From assembly GCA_000708835.1 (NCBI GenBank), contig DF237063.1:1-64000 (forward strand): a stretch of DNA of 64,000 bases, given 5' to 3'. This document shows, piece by piece, positions 58,401 to 64,000 of the stretch (its first letter is position 1; every line of letters begins with the position of its first letter). The DNA is from Klebsormidium nitens (Eukaryota > Streptophyta > Klebsormidiophyceae > Klebsormidiales > Klebsormidiaceae). The notes below the pieces were generated by a model. The model was not told the DNA's origin and ran no database searches. It worked only from the letters and a program-made list of their open reading frames with translations. A program made the position numbers and the translations under genes.

Positions 58401-61400
58401 TCACGCCAGCGAGGAGAAAGTAAGGGAGCATCGCCGATCTATCACAACGGCGTATCTCACCGTTCGACCGTCTGGCAGCGTATGGCTCTTCCCCCGAGAC
58501 AGCGGTCCAAAGTGGTCCCTATGAATATCGAGCGCTTCCGCCTTTTCCCTGTCGAATCTGTGGAGCGGAGACGGAAACCAGGATCACAAACAATCCAAGA
58601 GGAAGACCGCATCTGCAGAGCGGCCAATGTGGACAAAAAACCAATCCTCAAAAAAATCGAAAAGCCAAAGGGAGGAGTAGTTCTCGCCGGTAGACCGAAA
58701 GATGGACAGAGACGGATTGATTCTCGCAGGGGGAGCAAAAGGCCCTGACAGAATGGTATGGCCGAGGTATGGCCTGGTCAAAGCAAGGAATGAGCGGCCT
58801 CCAGTTTGCAATCTGGAGCTTTTATATTGCGAAGATTTCCATCTTCCTACTGTGTCCAATCAAATTACAAATACCCCACCGCTTGTGCGGGCTCCGATCG
58901 TACTTCTTATAAGGTTCTGAAGTTCCGTAGTTGCCGGGATCAAAACCTTCGATACCGGAGTGTTGACAGAAACCGGTCACAAGCCCCCCCGGCGCTCACC
59001 TCCCAGGTTTCACTTTTTCCGAAATGGCGTAGCCGAAGCAGGGGATGGTATGCTTGATGGCCCCCGCCTTCACGACTAGGTTAGCGTCCTCGAACACGTG
59101 CCACGTGCCGTCCGAGTCGCACACGATGTCCTTCCCCGGGAGCTCGTCCCGGTGGGGGAGGAGAAACTCGTCAATTCGCCGAGATCGCTGCTCCTGAGAA
59201 AGAAGAAGAGAAAAGGGCGGATCTGTGGACGGGGAAAGTAGCGTCGATCAAGTTCAGTAAAAAGAGGCCGTTCTTTTGAGGATCAATCGATGCCAGAAAC
59301 TCGTCGATGCCGCATGACAGCTGCTCCCGGAAAATGGGAGCAGAAACAAAGGGAGAATCAGGGGCGATTAGCATCTCCTTAGGCCTCACAAAGTGCGCCA
59401 CTTACTTCCAGGTACGACATTTCGCAAGGTGGTCATTGTGTCAGGACCGCTCTCCTAGCAAAGGAGAGGTGAATTCGACAAGTCGTTTTTTGTATGAATA
59501 GTAATTGGACAGTCTTATTTCGACTTCCGAAAGTTGTGAGAAGCCTGTTCCGGCTTGTCAGAACCTAGACACAACGCTCATTACTCAAATTAGCGGAGGT
59601 GTGTTGTCATGTTCTGGAATAGTGTATGAAACCGGGACCGGTAGCTCTCAGATCGGTGACTCCGGAATCGGAAAATCCAAAGAGCTCCCGGAAAGAAGAC
59701 AGTCATGGGTGAAAATTCGCGAACCTTGCAAAGGTGGCTCTGGATGTGCGGTCTCTCGCTATTCTCACAACACCTCGTCCGCACCCTACATACACTTAGA
59801 TTCTCAGCCCTAAGTCCCAAACCGCTGAACCTTAAACCCTCACCCGCTCGTCCGGCGGCAGCAGCTCGTGCACCGCGTACCCCGCGTCCACGCCTGCATG
59901 CGTCGCGCTCAGCAGAATCCGCAAAAAGTGGCGCAGCCCAAGCGGCCCGTACACGTGGACGGGCCGGATGTCGGCGTCCTTTCCCTGCGAGCGGAGCGCA
60001 GAAAGTTTGAACGTCGCGGTCGTCTTGTGCGCGACTACGACGTGGCAGAAAGTGAAGTATTCAAGATCTTGATTTCAGAATGATGGTGAGAAATTTCGGG
60101 CAGAGAAGATTGATTTAGCTGGGACACCTCAATCTCGTGTCGCTATATCTATATTCCGATGTCAGAAGTAAAAGTTCCAGATCTGTTTTGATTCAAGGAG
60201 TTTGCCCGTTTGTCCTAGATCACATGCAGAGGTCCAAAAGCGACTGGGCTGCCCATGGCTAGACCTTCCCGTCTGGGGTGGCCACGTCGAGATCGGACGG
60301 CTACGACAGGATTCAGCAATCGTGAACTTCTGCCTGGGGGTTGGACACCCCCAAGGGTCCTGGTATTCGCCGATGAAAGTGGAGCGTGACTTGGATTTAG
60401 GACGTCGTCAGACAATCTGGTCTCTACGGACCGTTAGGGGGAACGGTAGCTGCAGAGCCTACCCTGTATACGCTACCCAAGTGAGCTCTACGGATGAAAG
60501 ATGACTTGAGAGGTGCTGCGCTTCGTGGGAAAAAGACAGAAAAAGACAAGTGATTCGCTTGCCTGCGACGCGGCGCCCCGCGTGCGCAGCCCGAGGTAGA
60601 TGAGCATCGCCGCAAGGCCGTGCACGTGGTCCCCGTGCATGTGCGTGATGAAGATGCGCTCGACGGAGCCGAGGCGGAACGGCGCGCCGCGCAGGAGCTG
60701 CTGGAGGGAGCCGTCGCCGCAGTCGATCAGGAACGTGGACTTGTCTGCAAACGAGCGGAAAACAGTTTGAAGAACAATTTTTTTCCTGATTGTTGAAGAG
60801 CATTTGAAGAACATTTGAAAAACATTTTGTTCTGATTCGTATAAAAGACTTCTTCTGATCAATTCAGTGGTCGGGAACGTGGACTGTTTTGCTAGTGAGT
60901 GACAGCAAAGCGGAGGAAGCCGTCGCCCCAGTCGATCAGGAACGTGGACTTGTCTGCAAAAGAGTGGGGAACATGTTCCTTCGAAACCGCCTTCTGATTC
61001 TGTTGAAAGAATTTTGTTCGATTGTTTTCATGGTCAGAAACTTGGAGGAATTTGGTAGCGGGTGACAACCAAGCAAAAGAGCCGTTGCCGCAGTCAATCA
61101 AAAACGTGGACTTGTCTGCAAACGAGCGGAAGCCAGCGGGGGCCGATGAGTGTGCGAGTCTCCTGTATGTTTTGATGGTCACGAGTGCCAACTTGTCTGC
61201 AACAAGTGGATGCGAGCGGGTGGTGCACGAATTTGTGGGGGAAGAGTCGTCAAAAGTGGATGAGAAGTGGAGGGACCCGTCATCGAGCAAGAACGGGTAG
61301 CAATTCATCGAATTGACGTTCAACTTTAGCGGATTGAAGGGCTGTCCTGTAGTTGACTGGAAACCTGGACCAATCTGCAGGAACCAATGAGAAGCAGAAG

Positions 61401-63539
61401 CCTCTTCTGACTTGGCTTTGTAAAAGAGACGCATCGCGAATTGGTCGACCAACGACCATTGACCAACGACGAGGGTAATAGTGGACCAAGATTACGAACT
61501 TCTCTACTCAAATTGTGCGATTCGATTTCCCCCAATAAACGGGCCCCACTAGAAGTGCGAGGTCTTCCCCCGTCAGCAGGAAGACACGACGGCGATATAA
61601 CCGAGTTTCAAGCATGGCTTGGGCGACATGTCAGGACCTTTGCAAGCATAAGTTAAGAGGAGAGCAATCCTCGTTTCGCCTCAGATTTGGGGAAACCTCA
61701 AGCGGAGAGGCAATCTTTCCGAAGCTTTCATGCAGAGACTCGTCCGATTGCTGGCTTAAAAAAGTTCCTACGAGCGACTCTGAAAACGACGCAGACACCT
61801 AAGACCCACAACTTACAACGACAGCCACCCAGGACTTGAAAGCTCAAGACTTGGAAGCTCAAAACTTGGAGAACATCCAATGATGTAAAAACCTAGGATG
61901 ATCGAAATGGGGAGAAAGAAGACCCGCGCAAACTCCCTCACCTATGCGGACCGCTGTGCACGACATGTTTCGCCAGAGCGACGGGACGTTGCTCGAGGTG
62001 CCAAAGAACACGACCTCGAACCCCGTAAACTCAAACCCCTCCGGCCGCGAGTCCAGGTTCGGGGCATACACCGCATGTCTTGGGTGCGTGATCTCTAGGT
62101 TTCCATATCTTGACGTCAAATACTCGACAGGCGCTAGCAAGTGCTGCGCCGCCCGTGGCCAGTTCTCCGCTCTGGTTTGCCGCGGGGCGCCCCCTGAGCT
62201 TTGTTGGCTACCCCTTTTGGTTTTGACAACCCTGTTGCTAATGGAGGTGCTAGTGATGTTCTCCTTGGATTGCCGGTTGTCTTGACTGACTTGCTGATCT
62301 CCGTTCGTTGTGCCAGTCCCCTCAGCGCGCTGACCTTTTCTAGACTTTCGAGAGGCGTTGGAGCTCTCTCCTTGTGGACTTCTACTCTGACTCGGTCTTT
62401 GACTAGGTTGAGCAAGGACTGCATCAATCGTTTCCTGGGAGAGGTTTGGACTAGCGACATCACAGGCGGCAGGGGTGGGTAGACTGCGAGCTAGGTCCGA
62501 TGGAGGGGTGGTGGATTCAGGCTGCATATGTACTAAGGATGGGGAATGAGTGGGAGGATTATCTGACGGCTCTTCTGCCAACACTTGGGAAGGGGGACCA
62601 TGGTCTGATGAGGAATCTGAACTAGAGGCGGCAGCGGAAAGATCAGGCTGAGTGGACAATTGGGACAACGGAGCCAGACTCTCAATCGCATGGTGGGCGC
62701 TGTGACTGCTACTAACTCCAGCATTGTTCGCTTGAGTACCATTGAGATTCAACGCTTGCTCGACCTGCGGCTGGACCTCCTTGACAAAGCTTGGCGAGAC
62801 TTCATCTCTCTTTGCATTAAAACTGGCATCTGCGGGGGTGGTTGTGTGAGGAGGGCTAGAAGACCCCCCTTCGACTATGCTTTCCGGCTGGGAAATCGAC
62901 AAGGGGCTTGCGACAGACCCTTCGGACGGTACAACCTGGCGTCCAAATGCTGTGTCCGACTTTTCGGACGCCACCACCTCACCATCGGACGCCACTGCCG
63001 GACTTTCGGACGGCGTTTGCGAGAACCACCGCTGACCGCCAAGACTGTGCAAAGGATGGTAGCCATTGGGCCAGCCAGCTTCCCTGGCATAAGCCCCGGA
63101 TACTGCCTCTCTCGCGCGCCTCCGCTCGAGCGCTCCAGTTTGCAAAAGTGGTGGCAGTGTGGGTGCGGATGTTTGAACGAGCTTCTGGGGGTGGAGCTGT
63201 CGGTCTGTCAGCTGGCGTTTGACTGCGGAAGGTTCTGAGATTGTGGGTGTGATCACACCTGCAAGGGTGGTAAGAAGGAGTCTCAGCCAGAACCTTTTCC
63301 TGAAGGAGGAATCAACCCAGTAAGTGCTGAAAGAAGTGTACCAACTTCAAATTGTGCTCGAGGGAAAATCATAAGTAACATTGCTTACAAATTGGAGATT
63401 GAAGTGCTGCGCCAGCATTGGCGTGCTCTGCAGGCACGATAAGTGGTGGAACTTCCATCAGTCTGCATTGACAGAACTCTTGAGGACCTAAGTACAACCA
63501 CCTGGCGCCAAATATTGCCAAGAGGAGGGAGAAGAACAT
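55431..63539 (-). CDS. tRNase Z (ribonuclease Z, ELAC1-like) with a long low-complexity N-terminus, 10 exons
   Basis: Predicted 848-residue endonuclease that trims tRNA 3' trailers. Exons from the start: 63389-63539, 61942-63258, 60563-60744, 59844-59984, 59000-59193, 58461-58557, 57905-57953, 57265-57399, 56276-56349, 55431-55637; phases agree (2547 nt). The intron after exon 3 is GC-AG (CAG/GCAAGC). The metallo-beta-lactamase core begins at FFGTSSNVPS (late exon 2). The zinc motif HMHGDH is at 524-529, GDT at 714-716, H752 lies in GHST, and H774 in LTHISPRY. The core resembles the short (ELAC1/bacterial) type. Residues about 130-410 are Ser/Pro/Gln-rich and probably disordered. Exon 1 (start MFFSLLLAIF) is the least certain. 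Four exons are flanked by decayed copies of their edges. Confidence 0.85.
55705..55770 (-). repeat. Decayed copy of the last-exon start of tRNase Z
   Basis: This segment repeats the acceptor and about 50 coding bases of the last exon (real region 55580-55645). On the plus strand both read GACGGCTTCAACGCTGGGAC or its close variant, followed by CCACTTGGTACTGCAGC. It lies upstream of the true exon in transcription direction. Confidence 0.88.
57034..57212 (-). repeat. Two decayed copies of the tRNase Z exon-8 end
   Basis: Segments 57034-57109 and 57140-57212 repeat the 3' end and donor of exon 8 (real region 57249-57325). On the plus strand they share GAAAGCTCACAGGCGGTGGAGT, CCCATCTGAAAAGC and CCCGCTCTCGTTCCT blocks. 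They lie downstream of the true exon and still contain the GTGAGC donor or a close form. Confidence 0.88.
57470..57672 (-). repeat. Three decayed copies of the tRNase Z exon-8 start
   Basis: Segments 57470-57500, 57556-57590 and 57642-57672 repeat the acceptor and first coding bases of exon 8 (real region 57380-57412), with ACGTGTCGCCCAGAACAACT and GCGGCAGAG on the plus strand. Spacing is about 86-90 bp. The spacer GGAGCTCAGCTTGTTGGGGGCGAC also recurs, so each repeat unit includes intron sequence. Confidence 0.9.
59230..59335 (-). repeat. Decayed copy of the tRNase Z exon-5 start
   Basis: The segment around 59281-59330 repeats the exon-5 start (real region 59155-59205): GAGCAG, then ATCGACGAGTTTCT on the minus strand. 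Similarity is patchy but the order of blocks is kept. It lies upstream of the true exon. Confidence 0.65.
60562..60563 (-). other. GC-AG donor site in the tRNase Z gene
   Basis: The exon ending at 60563 is followed on the minus strand by GCAAGC rather than GT. The context CAG/GCAAG is the usual form of rare GC-AG introns, and reading phase into the next exon (59984) is correct. Confidence 0.75.
60910..61133 (-). repeat. Two or three decayed copies of the tRNase Z exon-3 start
   Basis: Segments 60910-60968 and 61081-61133 repeat the acceptor and first coding bases of exon 3 (real region about 60705-60762). All share GTCGATCAGGAACGTGGACT, or a variant, and TGTCTGCAAACGAGCGG on the plus strand. 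A shorter trace (CCAACTTGTCTGCAACAAG) is at about 61190. All lie upstream of the true exon; the copy at 61081 still reads DKSTFLIDCGNGS. Confidence 0.9.
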
Positions 63540-64000
63540 CTTGGTGATGATCAACTATTGGAGAAAAAGTTGATGGCAGGAAGGAAAAAGACAAAGTCAT
63601 GAGAACAAAAGGGAATGGAACAAATTAAGCCCTACCTGATATTTTGCTGCAGGTCTGCACCTTCCCTGACCAGGAACCTTGCCAGCCACTTGCTAACCTA
63701 CGCGATGCTCGCTCGCCGACCAGCTGCCCACTTGGTGTTGCTCCTTCGAGCAGCCTGCTCAGCAACCTGAAGGCCAACCCTGTACCCCGCTCCATTGGCA
63801 GATATGGTATTTGCACCATTCAATCATCCTACTTGGATCTGCGGAGTGCTGATCGAATGGTCCAGTGAGGTTCAATGGCAACTGTTGAAAGACGTCCAAG
63901 TTGAACCACACCATGCACTCGGTCGGAGCCTGGAGGTCCGCCTTTGCTTGGCTTTCGGCGTTCGCGCGATCTTTACACGGGGCGAAACAGATTGTATCTA
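63540..64000. other. 5' flank of the tRNase Z gene
   Basis: This end of the window is upstream of the likely start of the tRNase Z gene and probably contains its promoter, leader or a further upstream exon. Open frames on both strands (about 64-74 codons) show no recognisable feature. Confidence 0.35.

Overview
The window is nuclear DNA from an intron-rich green-lineage eukaryote. The signs are multi-exon genes with GT-AG introns, GC-rich exons in more AT-rich surroundings, a plant-type dihydrodipicolinate synthase with a transit-peptide-like leader, an SBDS protein with a C-terminal zinc finger as in plants, and a GFS9/TT9-type CLEC16A homologue. A streptophyte alga of the Klebsormidium kind would fit, but the species is inferred, not proven. 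I saw no rRNA, tRNA, CRISPR array or intact transposon. All gene models were built by hand from homology, splice sites and reading phase. Every intron-containing model closes in frame. All introns are GT-AG except one GC-AG intron in the tRNase Z gene.

Ten gene-like loci alternate strand without exception: (+) CLEC16A/GFS9-like membrane-traffic protein 264-11125; (-) frameshifted F-box gene 12873-14091; (+) 2-oxoglutarate/Fe(II) dioxygenase 14744-19758; (-) RING/TRAF-type zinc-finger protein 22159-30534; (+) GUF1/LepA mitochondrial translation GTPase 31196-36778; (-) SBDS ribosome-maturation factor 37901-41494; (+) chloroplast dihydrodipicolinate synthase 42017-46633; (-) intact F-box protein 47778-49061; (+) unrecognised UVR-motif protein 49427-53188; (-) tRNase Z 55431-63539. 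This gives four divergent gaps (365-661 bp, likely shared promoters) and five convergent gaps (1.1-2.4 kb, no supported gene).

The loci do not form one pathway. Several are organelle or translation housekeeping genes: GUF1 for mitochondrial elongation, SBDS for 60S maturation, tRNase Z for tRNA 3' ends, and DHDPS for plastid lysine synthesis. Two are F-box type and one is a RING protein, which suggests ubiquitin-ligase roles.

The most unusual signal is structural. In five of the ten loci, short pieces covering an exon edge (splice site plus the adjoining coding bases) recur as decayed tandem copies inside the neighbouring intron. Copies of exon starts lie upstream of the real exon, and copies of exon ends lie downstream. 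At a sixth locus, GUF1, a start-edge case is joined by duplication of the last-exon end together with its stop codon. About eleven such cases are listed. They look like recurrent local duplication across splice junctions and give many decoy splice sites and candidate alternative exons.
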